In this document: piece by piece, positions 34,160 through 42,664 of the stretch
Layout: each line of letters opens with the position of its first letter
Position numbering within the stretch: position 1 is the stretch's first letter
NCBI RefSeq assembly: GCF_016775475.1
Contig: NZ_JAEUXJ010000013.1
Span: 1-64,000, forward strand
Length of the DNA: 64,000 bases
Direction of reading: 5' to 3'
Source: Belnapia mucosa
Lineage (GTDB): Bacteria > Pseudomonadota > Alphaproteobacteria > Acetobacterales > Acetobacteraceae
Made by a program: the position numbers and the translations under genes
Notes under the pieces: model-generated
Database searches by the model: none
The model's input: only the letters and a program-made list of their open reading frames with translations
Told to the model about the DNA's origin: nothing

Positions 34160-34239
34160 TCCTATCCGGTCAGAAACATAGTTTGTTATTAAACTTACGT
34201 TAATTTGCGTCCTTTCTACAAAACAGGAGAGGGGAAATT

Positions 34240-35028
34240 ATGCCAATAGACCTTAAAAAGAAAATTAGCACAATCGAAACTCGCTTACGAACCGACCTCG
34301 AAGAAGCTCGCGCTTCCCTAGAACATGCTGGAAATAAAGACACTGTACTTGAAAAATCTTTTCGTAAATATCTAAGAGAACATCTTCCTCGAAATTTAGA
34401 CGTGGGCGAGGGAGAAATTATAGACACGCATGGCCACTGCGTGGGTGAAACAAAAGACCTGGGCCAAATAGATGTAATCATAGTAGATGAAGCGCACCCC
34501 GCAATATACTCTCGTGATCAACCTGCTACATTCCTTATTGAAGGTGTTGTTGCAGCAGGTGAAGTAAAAAGTGTGCTCACCTCGAGCGAATTCAAAAATG
34601 TGCTAAAAAAATCCCAAGCATTTAAGCGCCTTTTCCCGAAAATTGCCAACGGGACACAGGTTTTTGGAAACGAAAATGACATCCAAAGGTTTGTCGATAA
34701 AAGGCCATATTTTCTTTTTGCTTACGAATCCCAGATAACTTTAGAGTATATAACTCAAACCATTCAAGAATACTGCGCAAGCGAGGGCATTGGAAACCGA
34801 GAAGTTTTAGATGCGGTGTTTTGTCTAGACCGCGGGTCAATAATTGATTTCGACGATGGCAACGGGGCTTTCCAATTTTTGAGCGCAGATGGGGTCAAAT
34901 GCAAAGGATGGCAGTGCCCATCCAGCGACAGCATTATGGTTAACATGCTAGGGTGGATTTCATGCGTAATGCCTAAAATACAGCGCTTTGATGCCATTCT
35001 GCCTTACTACATAGTTAAGCATAAATAG
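34240..35028 (+). CDS. DUF6602-like protein, possible PD-(D/E)XK nuclease fold
   Basis: 262 residues, MPIDLKKKISTIETRLR onward, with a good site (AGGAGAGGGG) before ATG 34240. The N-terminal 40 residues are a coiled coil; the core has VGEGEIIDTHGHCVGETKDL, then GQIDVIIVDEAHPAIY and FLIEGVVAAGEVKSVL. D in QIDVIIVD followed by E-x-K in GEVKS fits the PD-(D/E)XK pattern and resembles DUF6602 proteins. Base composition is unlike everything around: two sampled 60-base lines have only 29 and 21 G+C, against about 40-45 in neighbours, and codons such as AAA, ATA and TTA are common. It is a lone insert between asd and the desulfhydrase, so very likely horizontally acquired, perhaps a defence-type nuclease; function is not established. 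Confidence 0.75.
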   Translation: MPIDLKKKISTIETRLRTDLEEARASLEHAGNKDTVLEKSFRKYLREHLPRNLDVGEGEIIDTHGHCVGETKDLGQIDVIIVDEAHPAIYSRDQPATFLIEGVVAAGEVKSVLTSSEFKNVLKKSQAFKRLFPKIANGTQVFGNENDIQRFVDKRPYFLFAYESQITLEYITQTIQEYCASEGIGNREVLDAVFCLDRGSIIDFDDGNGAFQFLSADGVKCKGWQCPSSDSIMVNMLGWISCVMPKIQRFDAILPYYIVKHK

Positions 35029-35030
35029 CT

Positions 35031-35061
35031 TGCGCTGCTCTTATTTTTAGTAATAAGCGCA
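35031..35061 (+). terminator. imperfect hairpin after the A+T-rich gene
   Basis: CTTATT (35040-35045) pairs with AATAAG (35052-35057) and TGCG (35031-35034) with CGCA (35058-35061), leaving a five-base bulge. It lies three bases after the stop codon and before an A-rich stretch. Probable end of transcription for the inserted gene; weak. Confidence 0.35.
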
Positions 35062-35086
35062 GATATCAAAAAAAGGAACGCCCGCC

Positions 35087-36103
35087 ATGAACCTCGCCCG
35101 CTTCCCGCGCATCCGTCTCGGCCACATGCCGACGCCGCTGGAGCCGATGGAGCAGCTCTCGCGCCATCTCGGCGGCCCGAATCTCTGGATCAAGCGGGAC
35201 GACTGCACCGGGCTGTCCACCGGCGGCAACAAGACGCGGAAGCTGGAATTCCTCTGCGCCGACGCGCAGGCCCAGGGCGCCGACATGCTCATCACCCAGG
35301 GCGCCACCCAGTCCAACCATGCCCGCCAGACCGCCGCCGCCGCGGCGAAGCTCGGCCTCGACTGCCTGATCCTGCTGGAGGACCGGACCGGCTTCGCCGA
35401 TGCGGCCTATACCCAGTCCGGCAATGTGCTGATGGACAAGCTGCACGGCGCCCAGGTCTCGCGCCGCCCCGGCGGGGCCGACATGCAGGCCGAGATGGAG
35501 ACGGTCGCCGCCGATCTCCGCGCCAAGGGGCGCAAGCCCTATGTCATCCCGGGCGGCGGCTCCAACCCGGTCGGCGCGCTCGGTTATGTCAATGCGGCGC
35601 TGGAACTGGTGGCGCAGGCCGCCGAGATGGGGCTGCGCATCGACCATCTCGTCCATGCCACCGGCTCGGCCGGCACCCAGGCGGGCCTCGTCGCCGGCCT
35701 GGTCGCGCTGAACAGCGGCATCCCGGTGCTGGGCATCGGCGTCCGCGCCCCGAAGCCGAAGCAGGAAGCCAATGTCCTGGCCCTGGCCGAGCGCACCGCC
35801 GCGCATCTCGGCCTGCCCGGGATCATCAAGCCGGAGCATGTCGTCGCCAATTGCGACTATGTCGGCCAGGGCTACGGCCTGCCGACCGAGGGCATGGTCG
35901 AGGCGGTGAAGCTGGTGGCGCAGAAGGAGGGCATCCTCCTCGACCCCGTCTATTCGGGCAAAGGGATGGCCGGGCTGATCGACCTGATCCAGCGGGGCCA
36001 GTTCACCAAAGGTCAGAACGTGGTCTTCCTGCATACCGGCGGCCAGGCCGGCCTGTTCGGCTATCCGGAGGCCTTCGGCCTGCCCGGCGACATCGCCGCC
36101 TGA
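35087..36103 (+). CDS. dcyD: D-cysteine desulfhydrase / ACC-deaminase family PLP enzyme
   Basis: 338 residues. Pyridoxal-phosphate enzyme of the tryptophan-synthase-beta fold. The Schiff-base Lys lies in GGNKTRKLEFLCADAQAQG, preceded by LGGPNLWIKRDDCTGLSTGG; ITQGATQSNHARQTAAAAAK and PVYSGKGMAGLIDLI are shared by D-cysteine desulfhydrase and 1-aminocyclopropane-1-carboxylate deaminase. Desulfhydrase (D-Cys to pyruvate, H2S and ammonia) is the more likely activity because SNHARQTAAAAAK follows the DcyD pattern, but a deaminase cannot be excluded. AAGGA precedes ATG 35087. It follows the inserted gene and is followed by repeat copy B. Confidence 0.9.
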   Translation: MNLARFPRIRLGHMPTPLEPMEQLSRHLGGPNLWIKRDDCTGLSTGGNKTRKLEFLCADAQAQGADMLITQGATQSNHARQTAAAAAKLGLDCLILLEDRTGFADAAYTQSGNVLMDKLHGAQVSRRPGGADMQAEMETVAADLRAKGRKPYVIPGGGSNPVGALGYVNAALELVAQAAEMGLRIDHLVHATGSAGTQAGLVAGLVALNSGIPVLGIGVRAPKPKQEANVLALAERTAAHLGLPGIIKPEHVVANCDYVGQGYGLPTEGMVEAVKLVAQKEGILLDPVYSGKGMAGLIDLIQRGQFTKGQNVVFLHTGGQAGLFGYPEAFGLPGDIAA

Positions 36104-36139
36104 TCCATCACGCCGGCGACCGAAACCGGCCCCTGCCCG

Positions 36140-36240
36140 GTGTCCTTCCGCGGCTTCGCCGCGGAAGGCTGTGCGAAGCCCCAGGCGCTGGGCGACAATC
36201 CGGGGCCCCCGCAAAGCCGCGCAGCGGTTTTGTGGGGAGT
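36140..36240. repeat. palindromic intergenic element, copy B
   Basis: Full-length copy, opposite in orientation to copy A. Stem-loop CCTTCCGCGGC-TTC-GCCGCGGAAGG at 36144-36168, then GCTGTGCGA, a GGGGCCCCC block, GCCGCGCAGCGG and the end TTTTGTGGGGAGT. It sits between the desulfhydrase stop and the helicase start. Confidence 0.85.
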
Positions 36241-36281
36241 TCTAAAGACCCGGCGCGGGTTCTGGGGTAAAGCGCGAACAT

Positions 36282-39074
36282 ATGCCCCAGCCCCCGCGCC
36301 TTCTCCTGCCCGATGCCCCGGCCCTGGTCGCCGGTCTCGGCCGCGCCACGCTCCTCACCCCGGATGGCGAGCTGCTGGCGGTGCCCGCCTCCGGCCTCGC
36401 CGAGGCGCTGGGCGGCGCCGCGCCGCTGCTGGTCCATGCCCCCGCCGCCGCCCGCCGCCTCGACCTGCCGCGCTTCGATGCGGCCTTCGACCTGCTGGAG
36501 CTGTTCGCCTTCTGCATGCCGGCGCGGCCGGCCGCGCCGACGCCGCGCGGCCTGGCCATGGCGCTCGACCTGGACGTGCCCACGGATGACGCGGCCGCCG
36601 CCGCCCTGCTGCCGCAGATGGCGACCATCCTTCTGCGCCACCTCGCCGCCGGCCGCCATCTGCCGCTGAACCGCGACGCCGCCATCCTCGCCGCGCATCT
36701 GAAGAAGGTGGCCGACTGGCCCTGGGCGGATTCCGTCCTCGCCGCCCTCGGCGCCGATCGGGAGAAGCCCTCCCTCGACCCCTACAAGGTCTGGCGCCGC
36801 CTGCCGGACTGGGAGGATCCGGGGCCGGCCCAGCCCCCCGGCAGCTTCGATGTCTCGCCCGCCGAGGCGCGCACCCGCCTTGCCCATATCCTCGGCGAGG
36901 AATCCGAGCAGCGGCCGCAGCAGGCCGACTACGCCTCTGCCGCCAGCGCCGCCTTCGCCCCGCGCGAGGATCGCGGCACCCCGCATCTGGTCCTCGCCGA
37001 GGCCGGCACGGGGACCGGCAAGACCCTCGGCTATATCGCCCCGGCCAGCCTCTGGGCCGAGCGCAACGGCGCCCCGGTCTGGATCAGCACCTTCACCCGC
37101 AACCTGCAGCGCCAGATCGACCAGGAACTCGCCCGGCTCTACCCTGAGCCGGAGGAGCGCCGCCGCCGCGTCGTCGTGCGCAAGGGGCGGGAGAACTACC
37201 TCTGCCTGCTGAACCTCGAGGAGATGGTGGGCCAGGCCGGCCATGCCGACCTCGCCCTGCCGCTGGCCCTCGTCGCCCGCTGGGCCCTGGCGACCCGCGA
37301 CGGCGACCTGATGGCCGGCGACTTCCCCGGCTGGGTGGCCGAGCTGCACGGCCCGGCCGCCATCTGGCCGCTGGCCGACCGGCGGGGCGAATGCATCCGC
37401 TCCGCCTGCCCCCGCTACAAGCAATGCTATGTCGAGCATTCCATCCGCCGCGCCCGCACCGCGACGCTGGTCGTCGCCAACCATGCGCTGGTGATGGTCC
37501 AGGCGGCGCAGGGCGGGGCGGAGGATGCCCGGCCGCTGCGCTACGTCTTCGACGAGGGGCATCACCTGTTCGACGCCGCCGATGCCGCCTTCTCCGCGGC
37601 ATTGTGCGGCGGCGAGACGGCGGAGCTGCGCCGCTGGCTGCTCGGCGCCGAGGGCGGCCGCAGCCGCGCGCGCGGCCTGCGCCGCCGGATCGAGGAGTTG
37701 GCCGGCGACCTGCCCGACCTGCTGCCGCCGATGGAGGCTGCCCTCCACGCCGCCCGCGCCCTGCCCGGCCTCGGCTGGGTGACGCGCCTCTCGGAGGAGC
37801 CGCGCGAGCCCGCCTCGGAGGCCGCGGCGGAGCGGCAGTCCAACCCGACCGAGATCTTCCTCCGCGCCGTCCGCCGCCAGGTCCTGGCCCGGGCACCGGA
37901 GGAGGACGGGCTCTATGACGTGCAATGCGACCTCCACCCGCTCGGCGAGGACCTGCCCGAGGCCGGGGAGGCGCTGGAACGCGCCCTGAAGCGGATCGAG
38001 GAGCCGCTGACCCGGCTGCGCGACCGCTTGATGGAGCGGCTGGAAGATGAAGTCGAGGAGCTGGAGACCACCGACCGCATCCGGCTGGAAACCGCCGCCA
38101 AGGGGATCGAGCGCCGCGCCCTGATGCCGCTCGCCGCCTGGCAGGGCATGCTCCGCGCCCTGCGGGAGCCGCCGCCCTCCCCTGGTGAGCGCCGCACCTA
38201 TGTCGATTGGCTGGCGCTCACCCGGCGCGAGGGGCGGGAGGTGGATGCCGGGCTGCACCGCCACTGGCTGGACCCGACCACGCCCTTCGCCCTGACCGTC
38301 GCCGCCCCGGCGCATGGGCTGCTCGTCACCTCCGCGACGCTGCGCGATGCCGGTCTCGGCACCGACCAGGAGGCCGACTGGATCGCCGCCGAGGCCCGGA
38401 CCGGCGCCAGCCACCTGGCGGCGCCGGCCATCCGGGCTGCCTTCCCCTCACCCTTCGACTATGCCGCCCGCACCCGCGCCTTCGTGGTGACGGATGTGGA
38501 CAAGACCCGCTCGGCCCAGGTCTCGGCGGCGATGGGGGCGCTGTTCCTGGCGGCCGGCGGCGGGGGCCTCGGCCTCTTCACCGCCATCCGCCGGCTGCGC
38601 GACGGCTTCCGCCATATGGCGCCCCGGCTGGAGGCGGCGGGCATCCCGCTCTATGCCCAGCACATGGACGCGATGGACAATGCGACGCTGGTCGATGTCT
38701 TCCGCGCCGAGGAGAATGCCTGCCTGCTGGGGACGGATGCGATGCGCGATGGCGTCGATGTTCCCGGCCGCAGCCTGCGCCTGCTGGTCTTCGACCGGGT
38801 GCCCTGGCCTCGCCCCTCCATCCTGCACCGGGAGAGGCGCATCCATCTCTCGGGCGGCGACCCCAAGGGTTATGACGATGCGCTGGCTCGGCACCGGCTG
38901 CGCCAGGCCTTCGGCCGGCTGATCCGCCGGGCGGATGACCGCGGCGTCTTCGTCCTGCTCGACCGCTCCTGCCCCACCCGCCTGCTGGCCGGCCTGCCGG
39001 AGGGGGTGCCGCTGCGCCGCGCCGGCCTCGCCACGGTGGTGGCGGAAACCCGGGCTTTCCTGGCAGAAGGATGA
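36282..39074 (+). CDS. ATP-dependent DNA helicase, DinG/XPD-like
   Basis: 930 residues, superfamily 2. Motif I (Walker A) GTGTGKT at about residues 241-247 in LAEAGTGTGKTLGYIAPASL; motif II is DEGH (Asp424 in YVFDEGHHLFDAADAAF), the DEAH variant. Four Cys (one in GRENYLCLLN; three in GECIRSACPRYKQCYVEH) sit between motifs I and II, as in the iron-sulfur helicases XPD and DinG. C-terminal motifs: LGTDAMRDGVDVPGRSLRLL and RLRQAFGRLIRRADDRGVF. The N-terminal 200 residues are family-specific. Role: 5'-3' unwinding in repair or R-loop removal. Closest recognised group: DinG-like helicases of Alphaproteobacteria. Confidence 0.88.
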   Translation: MPQPPRLLLPDAPALVAGLGRATLLTPDGELLAVPASGLAEALGGAAPLLVHAPAAARRLDLPRFDAAFDLLELFAFCMPARPAAPTPRGLAMALDLDVPTDDAAAAALLPQMATILLRHLAAGRHLPLNRDAAILAAHLKKVADWPWADSVLAALGADREKPSLDPYKVWRRLPDWEDPGPAQPPGSFDVSPAEARTRLAHILGEESEQRPQQADYASAASAAFAPREDRGTPHLVLAEAGTGTGKTLGYIAPASLWAERNGAPVWISTFTRNLQRQIDQELARLYPEPEERRRRVVVRKGRENYLCLLNLEEMVGQAGHADLALPLALVARWALATRDGDLMAGDFPGWVAELHGPAAIWPLADRRGECIRSACPRYKQCYVEHSIRRARTATLVVANHALVMVQAAQGGAEDARPLRYVFDEGHHLFDAADAAFSAALCGGETAELRRWLLGAEGGRSRARGLRRRIEELAGDLPDLLPPMEAALHAARALPGLGWVTRLSEEPREPASEAAAERQSNPTEIFLRAVRRQVLARAPEEDGLYDVQCDLHPLGEDLPEAGEALERALKRIEEPLTRLRDRLMERLEDEVEELETTDRIRLETAAKGIERRALMPLAAWQGMLRALREPPPSPGERRTYVDWLALTRREGREVDAGLHRHWLDPTTPFALTVAAPAHGLLVTSATLRDAGLGTDQEADWIAAEARTGASHLAAPAIRAAFPSPFDYAARTRAFVVTDVDKTRSAQVSAAMGALFLAAGGGGLGLFTAIRRLRDGFRHMAPRLEAAGIPLYAQHMDAMDNATLVDVFRAEENACLLGTDAMRDGVDVPGRSLRLLVFDRVPWPRPSILHRERRIHLSGGDPKGYDDALARHRLRQAFGRLIRRADDRGVFVLLDRSCPTRLLAGLPEGVPLRRAGLATVVAETRAFLAEG

Positions 39075-39136
39075 CGGAGAGGCGAGTTGACGCCGGCGCC
39101 CCATCGCGCGACCACCGGGGCGGAAAGCGAGGCCCC

Positions 39137-39553
39137 ATGCCCAATACCCGTTTCAACCCGCAGGAGGCGCTGGTCTGCGCCATGGTGCTGATGGCGGCCT
39201 CCGACCGCATGATGTCGGATGCGGAGCTCGCCATGATGTCCCGGCTGGTGCAGACCCTGCCGGCCTTCAGCGACTTCCACCCGAGCGGCATCTCGAGCGT
39301 GACCGAGACCTGCCTGACCCTGCTCGACCGGGCCGACGGGCTGGACCGCGCCTGCACCCTGATCCGCGAGGCCCTGCCGCCGCGGCTGCGCGAAACGGCC
39401 TATCTGCTGGCCTGCGAGGTGGCGGCGGCCGATGGCGACCTGACGCAGGAGGAGCTGCAATTCCTCCAGGACTTCCGCATCGCCATGGATATCGACCGGC
39501 TGGTCGCCGGCGCGATCGAGCGGGCGGCGCGGGCGCGGTACCAGGTGATCTGA
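39137..39553 (+). CDS. TerB-like (tellurite-resistance type) protein
   Basis: 138 residues, all-helical. Acidic EF-like loops are seen in VLMAASDRMMSDAELAMMSR and LACEVAAADGDLTQEELQFL, the pair of metal-binding repeats typical of TerB domains. No signal peptide. ATG 39137 follows a GCGAGG site; ATG 39071, which overlaps the helicase stop as ATGA, would add 22 residues without similarity to the fold and remains possible. Co-transcribed with the helicase. Function of such stand-alone TerB proteins is unclear. Confidence 0.75.
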   Translation: MPNTRFNPQEALVCAMVLMAASDRMMSDAELAMMSRLVQTLPAFSDFHPSGISSVTETCLTLLDRADGLDRACTLIREALPPRLRETAYLLACEVAAADGDLTQEELQFLQDFRIAMDIDRLVAGAIERAARARYQVI

Positions 39554-39589
39554 AAAAAAAGTCCCCGGCATGCCGCGGCACGCCGGGGT
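39552..39589 (-). terminator. intrinsic terminator of the 39602-39856 gene
   Basis: Reverse strand: CCCCGGC stem, twelve-base loop, GCCGGGG, then A-C and a run of eight T. Classic rho-independent form, 13 bases after the gene's stop. It lies against the end of the convergent TerB-like gene. Confidence 0.75.
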
Positions 39590-39601
39590 CAGCAGGCAAG
39601 C

Positions 39602-39856
39602 TCAGTCGATTTTCGAGCTGCTGTGCTTCGAGCTCTTGGTCGCGGTGTCATGGGTATGCGCCACATCGCGCTCCCCACCGCCGCCCGAGACGCGGGAGCG
39701 GTCGGGATTGGTTGAGGTGCCCGGCTCCCGCGTCGTGTCGCTGTTCGACTTGTCCTGCGACCGTGTGGCGTGGCCGTGCGAGCCGCCCTGATGGCTGCTG
39801 CCCGGGCCGCCGCCGGTGTTGTCGTCGTTCTTCTCGGTGGTGCGGGGCTTGCTCAT
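39602..39856 (-). CDS. small hydrophilic Ser/Gly/Thr-rich protein
   Basis: 84 residues, begins MSKPRTTEKNDDNTGGG and ends KSSKHSSSKID. It is very polar and rich in Gly, Ser, Thr, Asp and His with no hydrophobic core, so likely disordered. ATG 39856 is preceded by AGGAG, and an intrinsic terminator follows the stop, so it is a real transcription unit. No family recognised; the composition resembles small stress-related hydrophilic proteins, an impression only. Confidence 0.6.
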   Translation of the reverse strand: MSKPRTTEKNDDNTGGGPGSSHQGGSHGHATRSQDKSNSDTTREPGTSTNPDRSRVSGGGGERDVAHTHDTATKSSKHSSSKID

Positions 39857-39929
39857 GGTCGCGGCTCCTGTGCTGTCATGCGGGCGCTAGCCGGGTCAGA
39901 ACGGCCCGGCCGGCGGTGGGTTTGATCCG

Positions 39930-40457
39930 CTACCGCGACCCCGCCGGCGCCGGCCAGCGCAGCGCGTCGGGCGTGCGGAAATCCGCCGGCACCACGAAGT
40001 CGCTCGCCGCGCCACGCATCGCCCCCGGCGGCCTCGGCAGGCCGCTGCGGCGCCGATAGGCGGAGAGCGGCAGCGGCGGCTTCCGCGAGGGCCGCAGCGC
40101 CAGCGCACAGGCGAGGTCGAGCGCCGTGACGCCGAGCACTGCCAGCAGCGCCATGCCGGAGCGATCCCGCTCCGGATTGCCGGGCCGCAGCCCGGCCGCC
40201 AGCGTGCCGACATCCAGCACATCGCCGCTGACCCGGCCCCAGAGCCAGGGCTGGGGATCGCGCGTCGTCAGCAGCCCGATCCCGGTGGCAATCTCCCGCA
40301 GGCCATAGCTGGCGACCAGCCGTTCATGCCCCTCGAGCCCGGTCGCGCGGGTGACGCGGTGCGGCGCCAGCACTTCCACCAGGCCGAGGCCGATGCTGAA
40401 CCAGCCCAGGCCCTGGGCGAGGCCGCGCGCCTGGCGCGGCTGCAAGGGGCCGCTCAT
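39930..40457 (-). CDS. small membrane protein, unknown family
   Basis: 175 residues. Hydrophobic helices about 10-28, 55-66, 74-90 and 102-122 (LLAVLGVTALDLACALAL). The N-terminal region GLGWFSIGLGLVEVLAPHRV, TRATGLEGHERLVASYGLRE resembles proteins sometimes labelled cyclase/dehydrase or DUF4267. The last 50 residues are hydrophilic and Pro/Arg-rich. The ATG overlaps the stop of the upstream zinc dehydrogenase (ATGA), so they are co-translated. Possibly accessory to aldehyde or alcohol metabolism; no activity can be assigned. Confidence 0.65.
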   Translation of the reverse strand: MSGPLQPRQARGLAQGLGWFSIGLGLVEVLAPHRVTRATGLEGHERLVASYGLREIATGIGLLTTRDPQPWLWGRVSGDVLDVGTLAAGLRPGNPERDRSGMALLAVLGVTALDLACALALRPSRKPPLPLSAYRRRSGLPRPPGAMRGAASDFVVPADFRTPDALRWPAPAGSR

Positions 40458-41623
40458 GGCTTCAGCACCACCTTGATGCAGCCATCCAGCTTGTCGCGGA
40501 AGGTCTTGTACATGTTCGGCCCCTCCTCCAGCCCGACCTTGTGGGTGATGACGAAGGACGGGTCGATCTGCCCCTGCTCGATCCGCCGCAGCAGGTCGTC
40601 GGTCCAGCGGTTCACATGGGTCTGGCCCATGCGGAAGGTCAGGCCCTTGTTCATGGCCATGCCGAAGGGGACCTTGTCGAGCAGCCCGCCATAGACGCCG
40701 GGGATGGAGAGAGTGCCGGCGGGGCGGCAGACATACATCATCTCCCGCAGCACATGCGGCCGGTCGGTCTCCAGCATCACCGCCTGTTTGGCGCGGTCAT
40801 ACATGCTGTCGATCGTCGCCGTCGCATGCGCCTCGAGCCCGACGCAGTCGATGCACTTCTCCGGGCCCTTGCCGCGCGTCAGCTCGTTCAGCCGCTCGAC
40901 CACGCTGTCCTTCGAGAAGTCGATGACGGTGGCGCCACCCGCCTCGGCCATCGCCAGCCGCTCCGGCACGCGGTCGATGGCGATCACCTGCTTCGCGCCC
41001 AGCAGCAGGGCGGAGCGGATGGCGAATTGCCCGACCGGCCCGCAGCCCCAGATGGCGACGGTGTCGTCGCGCTGGATGTCGCACTGCACCGCGGCCTGCC
41101 AGCCGGTCGGGAAGATGTCGCTGAGGAAGAGCAGCGTCTCGTCCGGGATGCCGCCCGGCACCTTGATATGCGTCTTGTCGGCGAAGGGCACGCGCAGATA
41201 TTCCGCCTGCCCGCCGGGATAGCCGCCGGTCAGGTGCGTGTAGCCGAACAGCCCCGCCGTGGTGTGGCCGAAGACCTTGTCGGCCACCGACTTGTTGCGG
41301 TTGCTCCGCTCGCAGACCGAGAAATTGCCACGCCGGCACTGGTCGCATTCGCCGCAGAAGATGGTGAAGGGGATGACGACGCGGTCACCCTTCTTCAGGT
41401 TCGAGACATCGGAGCCGACCTCCTCGACGATGCCCATCGTCTCGTGGCCCATGATATCGCCATTCTCCATGCCCGGCATGAAGCCGTCATAGAGATGCAG
41501 GTCGGAACCGCAGATGGCGCAGGACGTGACCTTGATGATCGCGTCGCGCGGATGTTCGATCTTCGGGTCGGGGACGGTGTCGCAGCGGATATCCTGCTTG
41601 CCGTGCCAACGGAGTGCGCGCAT
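40454..41623 (-). CDS. zinc-dependent alcohol/formaldehyde dehydrogenase
   Basis: 389 residues, medium-chain dehydrogenase. Catalytic zinc ligand Cys38 in VTSCAICGSDLHLYDG, His in MGHETMGIVEEVG, structural-zinc Cys cluster in IFCGECDQCRRGNFSVCE. Nucleotide fold VAIWGCGPVGQFAIRSALLL with IDRVPERL. The long loop with HLTGGYPGGQAEYLRVPFAD is typical of the glutathione-independent formaldehyde dehydrogenase-like branch. The product is cytoplasmic. Substrate not certain: formaldehyde or a primary alcohol are the usual candidates. Followed by the membrane protein through a four-base overlap. Confidence 0.88.
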   Translation of the reverse strand: MRALRWHGKQDIRCDTVPDPKIEHPRDAIIKVTSCAICGSDLHLYDGFMPGMENGDIMGHETMGIVEEVGSDVSNLKKGDRVVIPFTIFCGECDQCRRGNFSVCERSNRNKSVADKVFGHTTAGLFGYTHLTGGYPGGQAEYLRVPFADKTHIKVPGGIPDETLLFLSDIFPTGWQAAVQCDIQRDDTVAIWGCGPVGQFAIRSALLLGAKQVIAIDRVPERLAMAEAGGATVIDFSKDSVVERLNELTRGKGPEKCIDCVGLEAHATATIDSMYDRAKQAVMLETDRPHVLREMMYVCRPAGTLSIPGVYGGLLDKVPFGMAMNKGLTFRMGQTHVNRWTDDLLRRIEQGQIDPSFVITHKVGLEEGPNMYKTFRDKLDGCIKVVLKP

Positions 41624-41701
41624 CGGGTGTCTCTCTCCCAGAGTCGCGGGGAGGAACGCGATGCCACCTCTCCGGGTTGTCGGCCCGGCCGTGGAACGGT
41701 G

Positions 41702-42664
41702 CTAGAGGGTTTCGGCCGGCGCCAGCGCACAGGGATGCGCCGGATCGCCCTGCTCCAATTGCAGCGTCGCATGGCCGATCCCGAAGCGTTCCCGCAGCCC
41801 GTGCTGGACGGCACCGAGGAAGCCGTCATCCAGCGCCGCCCCCGGCCGCACCAGATGCGCGGTCAGCGCCGTCTCGGTGGTCGAGAGGGCCCAGATATGC
41901 AGGTCATGCACCTCGGCGACGCCGGGCTGCTGCGCCAGCCAGGCCTGCACCGCCTCCGGCTCGATCCCGCGCGGCACCACATCCATGGCGAGATCGACCG
42001 ATTCCCGCAGCAGCCCCCATGTGCCCACCAGGATGACGCCGGCGATCACCAGCCCGGCCACCGGATCGATCCAGTCCCAGCCAGTGAGCCGGATCAGCAG
42101 CCCGCCCACGACCACGCCAGCCGAAACGGCAGCATCCGCCACCATGTGCAGATAGGCGCCGCGTCGGTTGATATCGGACTCCCGCCCGCGGGCGAAGAGC
42201 AGCGCAGTCGCGCCGTTCACCAGGATGCCGGCCGCCGCCACCGCCATCATGAAGCCGGTGGCGACCGGCGCCGGCTCCAGCAGCCGCTGCACGGATTCCA
42301 GGGCGATGGCGCCGACGGCGACCAGCAGCAGCATGGCATTGCCGAGCGCGGCCAGGATGGTGCCGCGATGCCAGCCATAGGTCCGCCGCCCGCCGGGCAG
42401 GCGCCGCGCCAGGCGCACCGCCACCCAGGCCAGCACCAGGCCGAGCACGTCGGACAGGTTGTGCCCCGCATCCGCCAGCAGCGCCATGGAGCCGGCGATC
42501 AACCCCGCCACCGTCTCCAGCAGGACGAAGCCGAGATTGAGCGAGATGCCGAGGGCGAAGCCCCGCTCGCCCGGCGCCGGACCATGGGAATGGCCGTGCC
42601 CATGGTCATGACCGTGGTCATGGTCGTGCCCATGGTGATGGTGGTGATGATCCCCGTGCGGCAT
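41702..42664 (-). CDS. cation diffusion facilitator (CzcD/ZitB-type) efflux protein
   Basis: 320 residues. The first 30 are His/Gly/Asp-rich (MPHGDHHHHHHGHDHDHG), a cytosolic metal-binding arm. Six membrane helices follow; the transport site is seen as HNLSD (TM2) in ALLADAGHNLSDVLGLVLAW and HMVAD (TM5) in AYLHMVADAAVSAGVVVGG. The C-terminal domain has EVHDLHIWALSTTETALTAH. Probably exports Zn, Co or Cd in exchange for protons. Its ATG follows the TIGR02302 stop with a one-base overlap (TGATG). Confidence 0.93.
   Translation of the reverse strand: MPHGDHHHHHHGHDHDHGHDHGHGHSHGPAPGERGFALGISLNLGFVLLETVAGLIAGSMALLADAGHNLSDVLGLVLAWVAVRLARRLPGGRRTYGWHRGTILAALGNAMLLLVAVGAIALESVQRLLEPAPVATGFMMAVAAAGILVNGATALLFARGRESDINRRGAYLHMVADAAVSAGVVVGGLLIRLTGWDWIDPVAGLVIAGVILVGTWGLLRESVDLAMDVVPRGIEPEAVQAWLAQQPGVAEVHDLHIWALSTTETALTAHLVRPGAALDDGFLGAVQHGLRERFGIGHATLQLEQGDPAHPCALAPAETL

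Noticed and set aside
36108..38414. 768-codon minus-strand frame opposite the helicase
   Set aside because: The plus strand has Walker A, DEGH and Fe-S cysteines; the minus-strand product is low complexity without motifs.
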